A stretch of 64,000 bases of DNA from Cyclina sinensis (Eukaryota > Mollusca > Bivalvia > Venerida > Veneridae): the NCBI GenBank assembly GCA_012932295.1, contig JAAONU010000017.1, positions 744,001-808,000 on the forward strand, written 5' to 3'. The position numbers and the translations under genes are program-made. Each line of letters starts with the position of its first letter. The stretch's first letter is position 1. This document shows positions 24,985-36,632 of this stretch, in pieces. The notes below the pieces were generated by a model, which searched no databases, was not told the origin of the DNA, and saw only the letters and a list, made by a program, of their open reading frames with translations.

Positions 24985-26030
24985 ATTCTGCAATAAACGC
25001 AAGAACGTATCGTATTTCAATACTATAAACGCAAGTACGTATCGTATTGCAATACTATAAACGCAAGTACGTATCGTATTGCAATACTATAAACGCAAGT
25101 ACGTATCGTATTGCAATACTATAAACGCAAGAACATATCGTTCTGCAATAATATAAACGCAAGTACATATCGTTCTGCAATAATATAAACGCAAGTACAT
25201 ATCGTTCTGCAATAATATAAACGCAAGTACATATCGTATTGCAATAATATAAACGCAAGTACGTAATATCATACTGCAATACTATAAACGCAAGTACGTA
25301 TCGTTCTGCAATAATATAAACGCAAGTACATATCGTTCTGCAATACTATAAACGCAAGTACATATCGTTCTGCAATACTATAAACGCAAGTACATATCGT
25401 TCTGCAGTAATATAAACTCAAGTACATATCGTTCTGCAATACTATAAACGCAAGTACATATCGTTCTGCAATACTATAAACGCAAGTACATATCGTTCTG
25501 CAATACTATAAACGCAAGTACGTATCGTTCTGCAATAATATAAACGTAAGTACATATCGTTCTGCAATAATATAAACGCATGTACATATCGTTCTGCAAT
25601 AATATAAACGCAAGTACATATCGTTCTGCAATACTATAAACGCAAGTACATATCGTTCTGCAATACTATAAACGCAAGTACATATCGTTCTGCAATAATA
25701 TAAACGTAAGTACATATCGTTCTGCAATAATATAAACGCAAGTACATATCGTTCTGCAATAATATAAACGCAAGTACGTAATATCATACTGCAATACTAT
25801 AAACGCAAGTACATATCGTATTGCAATACTATAAACGCAAGTACATATCGTTCTGCAATAATATAAACGCAAGTACGTAATATCATACTGCAATACTATA
25901 AACGCAAGTACATATCGTATTGCAATACTATAAACGCAAGTACATATCGTATTGCAATACTATAAACGCAAGTACATATCGTATTGCAATACTATAAACG
26001 CAAGTACATATCGTTCTGCAATAATATAAC
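24985..26030. repeat. 32-bp satellite array
   Basis: About 32 head-to-tail units. One subtype reads ATAAACGCAAGTACGTATCG followed by TATTGCAATACT. The other has ACATATCG-TTCTGCAATAAT. In the first subtype, neighbouring units meet in the perfect palindrome GTATTGCAATAC; the second subtype destroys it. A 35-bp variant with GTACGTAATATCATACTGC recurs near 25258, 25775 and 25874. All reverse-strand frames are open through the array (96-base cycle), producing spurious Y/L/R/C-rich ORFs. It is not a CRISPR array because there are no spacers. Confidence 0.95.
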
Positions 26031-27600
26031 TGGAATACTTCTTCAACGGGAGTGACAGTAGAACATAATTATTAATCATTTATTCGAAAGGAATTTCTAA
26101 AAGAAGTACTCTGATAATAATGTGATGAGATCTGTAACCAGAACCACTTTTTATCTCCGCAACGCAAGGAACTGCTATCTTTGCTGACCAACTGGTTCAA
26201 ATGATAAGATAATCTTATTGATCGACATAACGAGACTGATGACACTGAACATTTACTGTCTAGGAATTGGAATGGGTCAACGGAGTGATAATAAAAGTTG
26301 TGATATAACATGTGCTTTATGAAATCGATGTTAAGACCAATATTAAATAGAGCGAGGTAACGGCCTCGAGTTTGCTTTAACAATAAGATAAACGAATGAA
26401 AGCGAGCTGAAAGACTCAGCATAATGAAAAACATTAATTTTGAAAATAAAAAGTCAAGGGACGCCTACAAATATGCAATTTAGTTCTATTCTTATGCAGA
26501 CATGGCGTTATTTTTAAGTCTGTTAACATGCAAAAAAGTTCGCCCAATTTGCATTTTGGTTTCAGACAGGCTTTGAATTACATAAAGATTTAAAGACAAA
26601 AAACGATAGTTTTTACCAGGCACTATTTTGTTTAGGGGCGAGGCAGTTACAATATATTAATACGTAATGCTAATGTTGGCATGAGCTAAAATGAAACATG
26701 TAGTTGAAGTATACAGGTATCAAATTATAGTAGGTACATTTAGTACATTATCTGTTCTTTAATTTACTTTTTTATTTTACATATTTTATAAATATTTAAC
26801 ATGTGAATGCTGCCACTGATAAAGATTTTCTGTTTTTCTGGAAATGTAAATAAACAATTTTTCTGGTATATTGAAAATTTCAGTGAGGTTGCACAAATAT
26901 GAAATAAATATAAATAAAACAAACATAAATAAATAATTGAATTATATCTTGTCATTAGATATAGGAAAAAGAACCATTATTTCAAACAATGAATTGTTTT
27001 AAGTTTACTCTACAGAAAACAATTTTTATTCGATTCTAAGTTTTCCACTACCTGTGTTCACAAATAACACACAATGAATAACTAGCGGTAACAAAAATAT
27101 TACAAGGTGATGTTTAATTATTCTCGGAACCCGTTGGCCTTATCATGCATAATTAAAAAGCTCATAACTCAGCACTAAACTTCTGTTTGTATTATTACAC
27201 TTAGAGCTATATGTTGGTACCCTGCAAACACTAACTGAATACAATTAAACTTTGCAGCTGGTGCCCTGTTGTTACTGTAAATGTTAAGAACGTTTTTTAT
27301 TGTTCTCTTTCAAAATGAATTATCATCAAACTCCCAAATAACAGTTTAAACCTGACTTGTTATGCCTTTTTGATGAGGTTACAGCTCGATAAAGATGTAC
27401 CAGGTTGTTAAACTTCATTTCAATTTTTCGTCTTACCTAGATTCAAAAACATCTTAGTAGCAAAATACATTTGTAACAGTTTTAAGCAGACTTGGTATGC
27501 CTTCCTTTTTTAATGAGATTACAACCAGATGAAGATGTAAACTAGTAGGAAGTTAGCATAAGCAGTACGCAGTTGCAGTTGGTAGTAGAAATTAAATTAA
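26031..27600. other. AT-rich non-coding stretch
   Basis: The longest reverse frame (26072-26434, 120 codons) has no recognisable domain and a length reachable by chance. Nothing else is recognised. Confidence 0.5.
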
Positions 27601-27602
27601 AG

Positions 27603-27787
27603 GTGAAGTTGGCTGTAGCAGTACCAGCAGTAGCAGTAGAAAAACCGTGAAGTTGGCAGTAGCAGTACCAGCAGTAGCAGTAGTAGCAGTAGTAAATACG
27701 TGAAGTTGGCAGTAGCAGTACCAGCAGTAGCAGTAGTAAAAACGTGAAGTTGGCAGTAGCAGTACCAGCAGTAGCAGTAGGAAAAAC
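27603..27787. repeat. 44-bp minisatellite built on AGCAGT
   Basis: Four units beginning GTGAAGTTGGCAGTAGCAGT at 27603, 27647, 27700 and 27744 (spacings 44, 53, 44). The second unit contains an extra 9 bases of AGCAGT-type repeat. The leucine-rich reverse frame through it is a by-product. Confidence 0.9.
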
Positions 27788-28890
27788 GTTTAAATATTCT
27801 TTTCAGGGTGTATTTCTTCATTTTTAAAACGTTTAAAAACTTACTGATTTTCAACCTAGAATTTCTGCTTTCATTTCTAAATAAAAACGTTTTCTGAACT
27901 CCTAGAAATGAAATCCAGACCACCCATGGATGTGATTGAATTGAAAAGAAATATATAAATCAAAACTCTGTTAAATATTGCTTGTAATATGAGATAAAAC
28001 AAACTACAGACAGTGAGATCTTATCGTGTTCTCTCTGAGGATAGCAACACATTTCCGAAGTATTGCACGTCAAATATTGCGAAAACTGATAATAATCATT
28101 TAAAATCAACTGCTAATGAAAACTGCTTAAAGCAAAAAGATAGATATAAAAGTAATCAATCAGAACAAATGCATTCGAGTATTTCTTTAAAAGTACTCTC
28201 ATAACAGATTTAAACCACACGTCCAAACGTTCTTTGTAACAATAAAAAATAAGATTGAGACTTCTAATTCATCATGCACCCGTAGACCTACTCATGCTTA
28301 ACAGAAGCAAGGATAGATCAGAACTTCATTGTTATTATCAACTGTTTGTTACCAATCAGCATTTCCTGAAATGCGTTCCATTTCATCAATATCATGCATA
28401 AACGTGATATGACTTAGTTTTTATGAAAAGCGGATGTATGGGACGGGGACACAGTTATAATGAGTGACTAAAGTAATGTTTTACAAACTGTTGTCTTAGT
28501 GTACAAAACTGTATTATAAAAGTAACTATATTTGAGTTCAGGCATTTTTTCAGTAAAAAATGTATTGAACTGTCAGTGATACTCTTTAACCAAATTGAGT
28601 TTTGTTTTAGACTATTATCTTATTCAATTGTTTAAAAAGCAATGACATAACTCCACTTAAATAAAAAAAGATGTCTCTTTTCCATCGAGAAGGGCTCTTT
28701 TAATCTTAAACCTGTAATTTTGGTCAATTAACTTCGTAACAACGTAAAGCTTGGGAAAAATTCAGACTTCTGTCGAAGCATATTGAATCGTCATGATAAG
28801 CGAACATTACACAACTGAACTTCCGTCTAAAATGTCACATAAAAACGCATGCAGTAATCGCAAATTAAAAAAAAATCCATAAAAATGAAA
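27788..28890. other. AT-rich non-coding stretch
   Basis: Nothing recognised. A 63-codon frame at 28013-28204 shows no motif. Confidence 0.45.
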
Positions 28891-29475
28891 AAATGAAAGG
28901 TCAAGGTCACCCTTAGTCATTATGATTTAAGGTGCCAAGTTTCTTTTCCGCTATGTTTTTCTTGAACCGATTGAAGTAGATTGAAAGTACATGTATTTGG
29001 GAAAAATGTTAACCATACTGACACAATGTGCAAAGCGGTTCCAGCTGGTTCGTCAAGGTCACACTTTGTCATTCTTATTTTATGTTTGATATTTCTTGTC
29101 CGCTCTGTATCTCTTGAACCGACTGAAAGTAATTGAAACTACTTTGAAGAAATTGTAACCATTATGACACAGTGTGTAGAATGCAGGTTCCAACTTGCTG
29201 GGGGTCAAGGTCACACTTAGTCATTATGATTTAACATGTGATATGTCGTGTATCTCTTGAACCGATTGAAGGAAATTGAAGTAATTGCAAGATATGCTAA
29301 CCATACTGAGACGATATGTAGAACAAAGGTTTTGACTGGTTTGCGTCAAGGTCACACTTAAGTGATATTTTTGTATAATTTGTGAAATTTTGTGTCTGCT
29401 CTGTATCTCTTGAATTGAATGAAGGAATTTTTAACTTTTTGGCAGACAAATTTTAAGGCCTGAAGGGATATATTA
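28891..29475 (-). repeat. ~152-bp tandem repeat with TCAAGGTCAC
   Basis: Four diverged units anchored by TCAAGGTCAC at 28901, 29053, 29205 and 29346 (spacings 152, 152, 141). Each has TTATGATTTAA-type text, TCTTGAACCGA(T/C)TGAA and AACCAT-ACTGA-AC. The extended half-site TCAAGGTCA is the best-conserved part of each unit. It adjoins a TATGCCCC element start at 29483, so it may be a decayed element core. Confidence 0.7.
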
Positions 29476-29846
29476 TTTTATGCCCCTGGTTGTCCACCCT
29501 TCTGTGGGGTTGTCTGTCCATTAGCAATTTCTGCTTAAAGTGTTTGAAACTGTTAAAGGTAGCAGTAATTTAAATATACAGATGCTATACAATAATGAGA
29601 TAAATGCAGACATGGGTCATAGTCAGGGATACTTACAAGTCACTTGGAATACTTACCTTGAACTGTTTGTTTAATAAACTGTGGGACACTAACCAGAAAG
29701 TCTGCTGGATTGGCTGTAAGTAAGGTAAAACATAACTGAAGAACTAGTAATCAGTAAAACAATTAACATTTTGAATTCATATGTATACATTTAATAATAT
29801 TGTCCTTATAAATAAACAAGATCTTATAATGTTTCCTGTTGATAAT
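29476..29846. other. Element fragment then non-coding
   Basis: 29483-29527 (TATGCCCCTGGTTGTCC, TGTGGGGTTGTCTGTCC) looks like the hairpin end and start of the tetranucleotide tract of a reverse-oriented element whose body is missing. The remainder is unremarkable. Confidence 0.4.
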
Positions 29847-31033
29847 TATGCCCCCACTTCAAAGAAGAGGGGGTATATTGCTTTGCATTTGTCTGTCGGT
29901 CGGTCCGTCGGTCCGTAGACCAAATGGTTTCCGACCAATAACTAAAGAATGCTTAGGCCTAGGAACTTCAAACTTGGTAGGTTGATTGTCCATCACCAAT
30001 AGATGACCCCTATTGATTTTGGGGTCAAAGGGTCAAAGGTCAAGGTCACATTGACCTTGTAGGTAGAAACGGTTTCCGACCAATAACTAAAGAAAGCTTA
30101 GGCCTAGGAACTTCAAACCTGGTAGGATGATTGTCCATCACCAGTAGATGACCCCTATTGATTTTGGGGTCAAGGGGTCAAAGGTCAAGGTCACATTGAC
30201 CTTGTAGGTAGAAACAGTTTCCGACCAAAAACTAGAGAACGCTTTGACCTAGGTTCACCAAACTTGGTATGCTGGTTGGTCATCACCAGTAGATGACCCC
30301 TATTGACTTTGAGGTCATTAGGTCAAAGGTCAAGATCACAGAGACTTTCATCCTTAAAACGGTTTCCGATCAATAACTAGAGAACGCTTTGACCTAGGTT
30401 CACCAAACTTGGTATGCTGGTTGGTAATCACCAGTAGATGATCCCTATTGATTTTGAGGTCATTAGGTCAAAGGTCAAGCTCACAAGGACCTTCATCCTA
30501 AAAACGGTTTTGGATCAATAACTAGAGAATGCTTTGACCTAGGTTCACCAAACTTGGTATACTGGTTGGTCATCGTCAGTAGATGACCCCTATTGACTTT
30601 GAGGTCATTAGGTCAAAGGTCAAGCTCACAGAGACTTTCATCTTAAAAACGGTTTCCAATCAATAACTAGAGAACGCTTTGACCTAGGTTCATTAAACTT
30701 GGTATGCTGGTTGGTCATCACCAGTAGATGACCCCCTATTGATTTTGAGGTCATTAGGTCAAAGGTCAAGCTCACAGAGACTTTGACTCTAAAAACGGTA
30801 CTGATCAATAACTAGAGAATGCTTTGACCTAGGTTTACCAAACTTGGTATGCTGGTTGGTCATGACCAGTTAATGACCCCTTTTGATTTTGAGGTCATTA
30901 GGTTAAAGGTCAAGGCCACAGGGACCTTGATTCTAAAAACGGTTTCTGATCAATAACTAGAGAACGCTTTGGCCCAACCACAAGCAATTAGGTGCTGCCG
31001 GGGGGCATTTATGTTTTACAAACATTTCTTGTT
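29847..31033 (-). mobile_element. Pearl/Helentron-like element, 7 core units
   Basis: Left end hairpin TATGCCCCCACTTC-AAA-GAAGAGGGGGTATA. Next is a tract of GTCTGTCGGTCGGTCC type (29891-29917). Seven core units of 145 bp begin at 29926, 30071, 30216, 30361, 30506, 30651 and 30796, and a final partial unit starts at 30941. The right end has CAATTAGGTGCTGCCGG and GGGGGCAT, then the ATGTTT-TAC-AAACAT stem and CTTGTT. Each unit carries AGGTCA-type half-sites; units 1 and 2 carry AGGTCACATTGACCT. There is no coding capacity. The ends are nearly identical to those of the element at 34478-36103, so both belong to one recently active family. Confidence 0.8.
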
Positions 31034-31047
31034 GTTTATCAGTTCTG

Positions 31048-31114
31048 AAAAAGGTCTTCTACTGTCGCCGGCTTTCTTCGGGCGTATACTGCCCGCTTCA
31101 GTGGAGCTCTTGTT
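31048..31114 (-). mobile_element. 5' end fragment of another repeat family
   Basis: CGCCGGCTTTCTTCGGGCGT, then ACTGCCCGCTTCAGTGGAGC and CTCTTGTT. Read on the minus strand it starts AACAAGAGCTCCACTG, a GC-rich repeat end I recognise from bivalve DNA. Only about 67 bases remain, immediately beside the element ending at 31033. Confidence 0.45.
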
Positions 31115-33990
31115 TCATATACTTAGAACGTTTCAGGCAATATACAGTTTTTGTTATATAGATCAAATAAATGTTGTTCCGTTCATCAAAACACTTTTAA
31201 GAAAGCTCGAAATTTCAATGGCTTACAATTAAAACCTGCTACTGAATTGAAATTGAAATACTCTTTTTCGAGAGCATGCATTGTATTATATAAAAATATG
31301 TATTTATTTCATTTTGAGATTTACCTTATTGTCAGTTTCAGAAGTTTTTTCTTAACCCATCAAAAAGATTTTTATCTTGAAGTAAAAAATGTTTTATTTA
31401 ACAGTAGTGTCTTGGGCTTATCTGTACTAGAGTAGCAATGACATTGTGTAATATGTAGAAGTGGTCTGTTTTTAAGAACAGAACAGAAATTTTATTTGAT
31501 TTGATTTGTAAATAGTACATCATCATATACAAATCATCATAGATAAAATTTAACAATATATATGTCATTGCAAGCTTAAGCTTGTTTCTCGTGTTCATAA
31601 TGTGCATTGTCATTTACTTGTTATCTGCAAAAGATTCACCGAAACGGAACGTTTATAATACTCCGTATTAATTTACCAGGAATGGGAGTCTAGTATTGTC
31701 CTTCCCAGGAACAATGATTAAGCAAACAGCCCGCCTACTTGAATTTGACATTAAGAGGGCGTTAAACTCGATTAAATCATCGACAATGTATTTTCTCCAG
31801 CCTTTCAAAACAGTTTAAGAAAATGGGATACTAATTTTGTGTGTTGGAGTGAAGCCAGTTTAATGTTTTATTCGACAAGGAGTAAATCTTCTTACTAGTC
31901 TACAAAACTATTAACATGAAATCAATGTTGAATTGTTTTAATGCCAAACCGTTTTAAGCCAAACTGATAAACAGTTGATGTGTTTATTTATTAATACTAC
32001 TCTTCATGCCAAATAGGATTATTTGAAGCTGATTAGCTCTCATAGCGGGGCAATAAAAAGTTAAATATATGTATATAAATGATTTGTAATATAATAAAAC
32101 TGGTTATCGTTGTGGATCAGACACTGTGCTATTTGAGTTTTCTGCCTGTTTTAAGGGTAAATGCAATAAATGTTATAGCAAAAATCTACACTTTGCAGAA
32201 AGTTTGTAAGGCTCACAAACATTTTAAAATACAGGTTACAGTATCAAACTCTCTTTAAATAGGGGTATTTATGTCTGAGTCTTTTCTAACAGGATTGAAA
32301 TGAGTTTTATAGTGCGCTCAAGTATCTAATATCTATCCTACATTGGAAATTGAGGTCATTCATTTGTTTAATGACATCACAAGTCGTATCTCGGACGGTA
32401 AAATTCAATTTCAGTGTTACAGGCTAACACAAACAGTCTTGTAGGCAAGCAATGTTTTTAAGTCGACCTATACTGTTTTACATGTCACACACGTAACTTT
32501 GAATTTTGAATGATTAGCTTTAAGGATAACACAATGCGTTCCGTGATGACAGAATAACATTTGCATGAGAAGTAACTGTAATTTATATTTAATAAGTGTG
32601 TGTAACACTTTTCTTGACATGACACCTTCCGTTTACACTGCATTCCTTTGAACGCATTTTGTTCACTTAAAGCCAGAAGTGTTCGTATTTTGTTGACCAG
32701 AAATTGTCGAGAAGCAAAGTTCAAGACGATTTTCATTTACGTATTTAAATAATAAAAGTAATTACAATGAACACAACGAAATATATATAACAGTAAAAAA
32801 AATCCACGTTTGAATCACGTCTTAACAACAATCTTAAATCCTGTATCTTAAGTGAATCTCAAAGAAAAATATAAGGTCTAAAATATTTTTGTTACATTAC
32901 TTAATAAACTCTAAAGTTATATTGTTATCACATATCTTTGAAAATTGTATCTGGAAGCGAACAAATCCTTGGCTTCAATATCCCAATATGAGACGTAGTT
33001 GTAAATTTAATATTTCAAACCTAAGTTATGGAACTATGAACCATTTATTAGATTAAGTGCAAAATCAAGAGGAATGTGACGTGAATGCCATATTTGAATG
33101 TTTGGAATACACTTTTAATAGACGAGGCTTGTTTTGGGTAGATGTTTTAAACACTTAGAATACGTCCATAATTTATCACCTTCCTGCATATAAAATTAAC
33201 TTTTTAACAGCAAAATGAAAAGTGTTCGTCTTTATAGAATTGTAATAACAGGCACACATTAACAGTTCCCCATGATAGGCAGAATTTTGCTAATGCTAAT
33301 ATTTTTGCGTTCTGTGCTGGTACGTTACGAGGGTACAAAGCAGAAAGGAATCACACATTTTCTGACGTCATTTCTCCGCTTTCATGAATAATAGTGCTTG
33401 AAAAAATTGGGGCTAGAACAAAAAATGGTTATTTTAAATTCTTATAATTAAATAAACAATCCATTATTTTTGTCAGTATAACAGGAAGAGTGATGCCGCC
33501 CATAAAGTCTGCACATCGTTATGGCACAGCATAATGTTTGGTCGTTAATTTTTCATCCAACAAATGAACAATGGCTAACATCATTTATCTTACACTAGAA
33601 GGTCTACAGAAATGATGTGCCGGTCATTGAAATGATGTATAACAGGAGGAATGTCTTTTTAGTAGTTAAATATTTCATGTTGATAACAAAATATGATGCT
33701 ATAAATTATAATAGATGCATTTCCTCATTCAAGACAGTTATTCCGTATGACTCGTGGTTTCATCTAGGACACTTATAACATCTTCATTTTCGTATTGTCA
33801 ATGATCTGGTTGAGTTGTAGCTAAACAAGTTATAATTACATCGTTATTACAGAAAATGCTAAGCTTATGTCGCAGGGTTCAGTAACGGGAGTATTCTTAA
33901 ACCGAGGCTTGAACAAAAGAATACCTGCTTGCAAGTCAGGTTCTCTACACAAAAGGAATCAGATTAATGATTAATTTTGAATTCTAATTA
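31115..33990. other. AT-rich non-coding stretch
   Basis: No gene or repeat recognised on either strand; the longest frames are under 95 codons and lack motifs. Confidence 0.5.
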
Positions 33991-33996
33991 TTTCAC

Positions 33997-34034
33997 TACA
34001 TCAATCAATCAATCAGTCAATCAATCAATCAGTC
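33997..34034. repeat. ATCA microsatellite
   Basis: (TCAA)n with AGTC interruptions, the same motif as the tract at 16097-16135. Confidence 0.85.
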
Positions 34035-34477
34035 GCATAATGCTTAGACAAAAAGGTTTTCGTTTTGTTACGGCACACTAGGGAAAACTTTTCAAATATA
34101 ATAAATCAACATAAATTGAATTCCGTTTCATGAGGATAAATTTCAAAGTTTCTTAGACAAAGTATTAAAAATATTTTAAAAGGGGGTATAAGAAAAAATA
34201 AGAAATGTCACTTGAATGCAATATATTATTGTTATCTCTGTATGATAGAGAGGGTCGAACGAGAACTGTTACTTCATACGAATATTCATCTCAGTAAATT
34301 TTCTCTTCAGTTCACAAATTAAATAAAATATGACAATTATTCGAGTAAGGGAAGAATATGGTGGTTTGTACTGACATCGTCTGTTAGACAAATAGTTTTT
34401 GACATTGTGAGATATTTAATTCGGTAGATAACATACTCTTCAAAAAAAGAAACGCATAGCCCATTTTTCATCATTTT

Positions 34478-36103
34478 TATGCCCCCTCTTCAAAGAAGTG
34501 GGGGTATATTGCTTTGCATCTGTCTGTCGGTCGGTCGGTCCGTCGGTCCGTAGACCAAATGGTTTCCGACCAATAACTAAAGAATGCTTAGGCCTAGGAA
34601 CTTCAAACTTGGTAGGATGATTGTCCATCACCAGTAGATGACCACTATTGATTTTGGGGTCAAGGGGTCAAAGGTCAAGGTCACAATGACCTTGTAGGTA
34701 GAAACGGTTTCCGACCAATAACTAAAGAACGCTTAGGCCTAGGAACTTCAAACTCAGTACGATGATTGTCCGTCACCAGCAGATGACCCCTATTGATTTT
34801 GGGGTCAAGGGGTCAAAGGTCAAGGTCACAATGACCTTGTAGGTAGAAACGGTTTCCGACCAATAACTAAAGAACGCTTAGGCCTAGGAACTTCAAACTC
34901 AGTATGATGATTGTCCGTCACCAGCAGATGACCCCTATTGATTTTGGGGTCAAGGGATCAAAGGTCAAGGTCACATTGACCTTGTAGGTAGAAACAGTTT
35001 CCGACCAAAAACTAGAGAACGCTTTGACCTAGGTTCACCAAACTTGGTATGCTGGTTGGTCATCACCAGTAGATGACCCCTATTGACTTTGAGGTCATTA
35101 GGTCAAAGGTCAAGATCACAAGGACCTTCATCCTAAAAACGGTTTCCGATCAATAACAAGAGAACGCTTTGACCTAGGTTCACCAAACTTGGTATGCTGG
35201 TTGGTCATCACCAGTAGATGACCCCTATTGATTTTGAGGCCATTAGGTCAAAGGTCAAGGTCACATTGACCTTGTAGGTAGAAACGGTTTCCGACCAAAA
35301 ACTAGAGAACGCTTTGACCTAGGTTCACCAAACTTGGTATGCTGGTTGGTCATCACCAGTAGATGACCCCTATTGACTTTGAGGTCATTAGGTCAAAGGT
35401 CAAGATCACAGAGACTTTCATCCTTAAAACGGTTTCCGACCAATAACTAGAGAACGCTTTGACCTAGGTTCACCAAACTTAGTATGCTGGTTGGTCATCA
35501 CCAGTAGATGACCCCTATTGATTTTGAGGTCATTAGGTCAAAGGTCAAGATCACAAGGACCTTCATCCTAAAAACGGTTTCCGATCAATAACAAGAGAAC
35601 GCTTTGACCTAGGTTCACCAAACTTGGTATGCTGGTTGGTCATCACCAGTAGATGACCCCTATTGATTTTGAGGTCATTAGGTCAAAGGTCAAGGTCACA
35701 TTGACCTTGTAGGTAGAAACGGTTTCCGACCAATAACTAGAGAACGCTTGGACCTAGGTTCACCAAACTTGGTATGCTGGTTGGTCATCACCAGTAGATG
35801 ACCTCTATTGACTTTAAGGTCATTAGGTCAAAGGTCAAGATCACAGAGACTTTCATCTTAAAAACGGTTTCCGATCAATAACTAGAGAACGCTTTGACCT
35901 AGGTTCACCAAACTTAGTATTCTGGTTGGTCATCACCAGTAAATGACCCTCTATGGATTTTGAGTCATTAGGTCAAAGGTCAAGCTCACAGAGACTTTGA
36001 CTCTAAAAACGGTTTCCGATCAATAACTAGAGAACGCTTTGGCCCAACCACAAGCAATTAGGTGCTGCCGGGGGGCATTTATGTTTTACAAACATTTCTT
36101 GTT
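34478..36103 (-). mobile_element. Pearl/Helentron-like element, 10 core units, nested in the Tc1 relic
   Basis: Left hairpin CCCCCTCTTC-AAA-GAAGTGGGGG, then a CGGT/CCGT tract (34521-34548). Ten core units have an unvarying 145-bp spacing, from 34561 to 36011. The right end is GGTGCTGCCGG, GGGGGCAT, the ATGTTT-TAC-AAACAT stem and CTTGTT. Unit endings fall into three types: TTGACCTTGTAGGTAG, AGGACCTTCATCC and AGAGACTTTCATCC. Units 4-6 (34996-35430) and 7-9 (35431-35865) repeat the same order with shared private variants such as ATAACAAGAG, so a 435-bp trimer was duplicated. Perfect AGGTCA-NNN-TGACCT palindromes lie at 34678, 34823, 34968, 35258 and 35693. No protein is encoded. Confidence 0.85.
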
Positions 36104-36371
36104 TTTTTGAAAACGGGACCGTTGTTTCTCTGAATCTTACATGTTTTTTATGTCATTATGTAAGAACAAAAGAAATTAATCACGGGATTTAAATGTGGGG
36201 TCACTAATAGGGACTGGTCATTCTTTTGGCCAAAATCGTTTACGTTTGATTGCACCAAGACACACGAATTAACGTCGCACGCAATTATCGTATCCGATTA
36301 TAAGACTTCAAAATCCAAGAGTTCTCGATTTCAAATTCAGTTGCACATGTAGACACTCAACGAGCCAAGTG

Positions 36372-36632
36372 ATGCCACGTCTGAACGAAGACCAACGCAA
36401 TAACGCTTTCGGTCGCGTACAAGCAGGTGAATCCCAGACAGAAGTAGCTAGGCTGCTGAATGTTTCTCGCCTTTGGATTAGGTACCGACAGCGAGGCTCA
36501 TCACGTGATTGCCCACGCTCAGGCCGAACAAGAGTGACCACACTTGTCCAGGATCGTTGGATTGGTTACGTCATTTGCGGAAACGGTTCACAACAGCGAC
36601 CTCTACTGCAGTTATCGTTGAAATTTGGTTGA
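36372..36632 (+). pseudogene. Tc1/mariner transposase, N-terminal fragment
   Basis: The frame encodes an acidic/basic start (MPRLNEDQ) and a paired-type helix-turn-helix segment (residues about 5-35, QAGESQTEVARLLNVSR). Then come a WIRYRQ-like stretch and an arginine-rich SGRTRVTT stretch like the GRPR-type linker between the two DNA-binding subdomains of Tc1 transposases. About five residues seem to be missing straight after NVSR, where the recognition helix should run; this is inferred from family spacing. Near 36560 the family-like reading passes to another frame (a frameshift), and homology ends by about 36615. The catalytic domain is absent. A GTG lies one codon upstream, but the ATG at 36372 fits the family start. 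It is the passenger of the relic at 34436-36681 and cannot make a working protein. Confidence 0.75.

Noticed and set aside
25055..25893. Several reverse-strand ORFs rich in Y, L, R and C
   Set aside because: They are read-throughs of the 32-bp satellite, whose units lack stops on that strand; the repeat cycle is 32 residues.
24985..26030. CRISPR-like array
   Set aside because: Continuous tandem repeat without unique spacers, in eukaryotic-type DNA.
26072..26434. 120-codon reverse ORF
   Set aside because: No motif. At this base composition stops occur roughly every 14 codons, so one or so frame of this length is expected by chance in 64 kb on both strands.
30969..31232. 87-codon ORF starting MAQPQAIRCC
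   Set aside because: Begins in the 5' end of the element at 29847-31033 and runs through another repeat end; a by-product.
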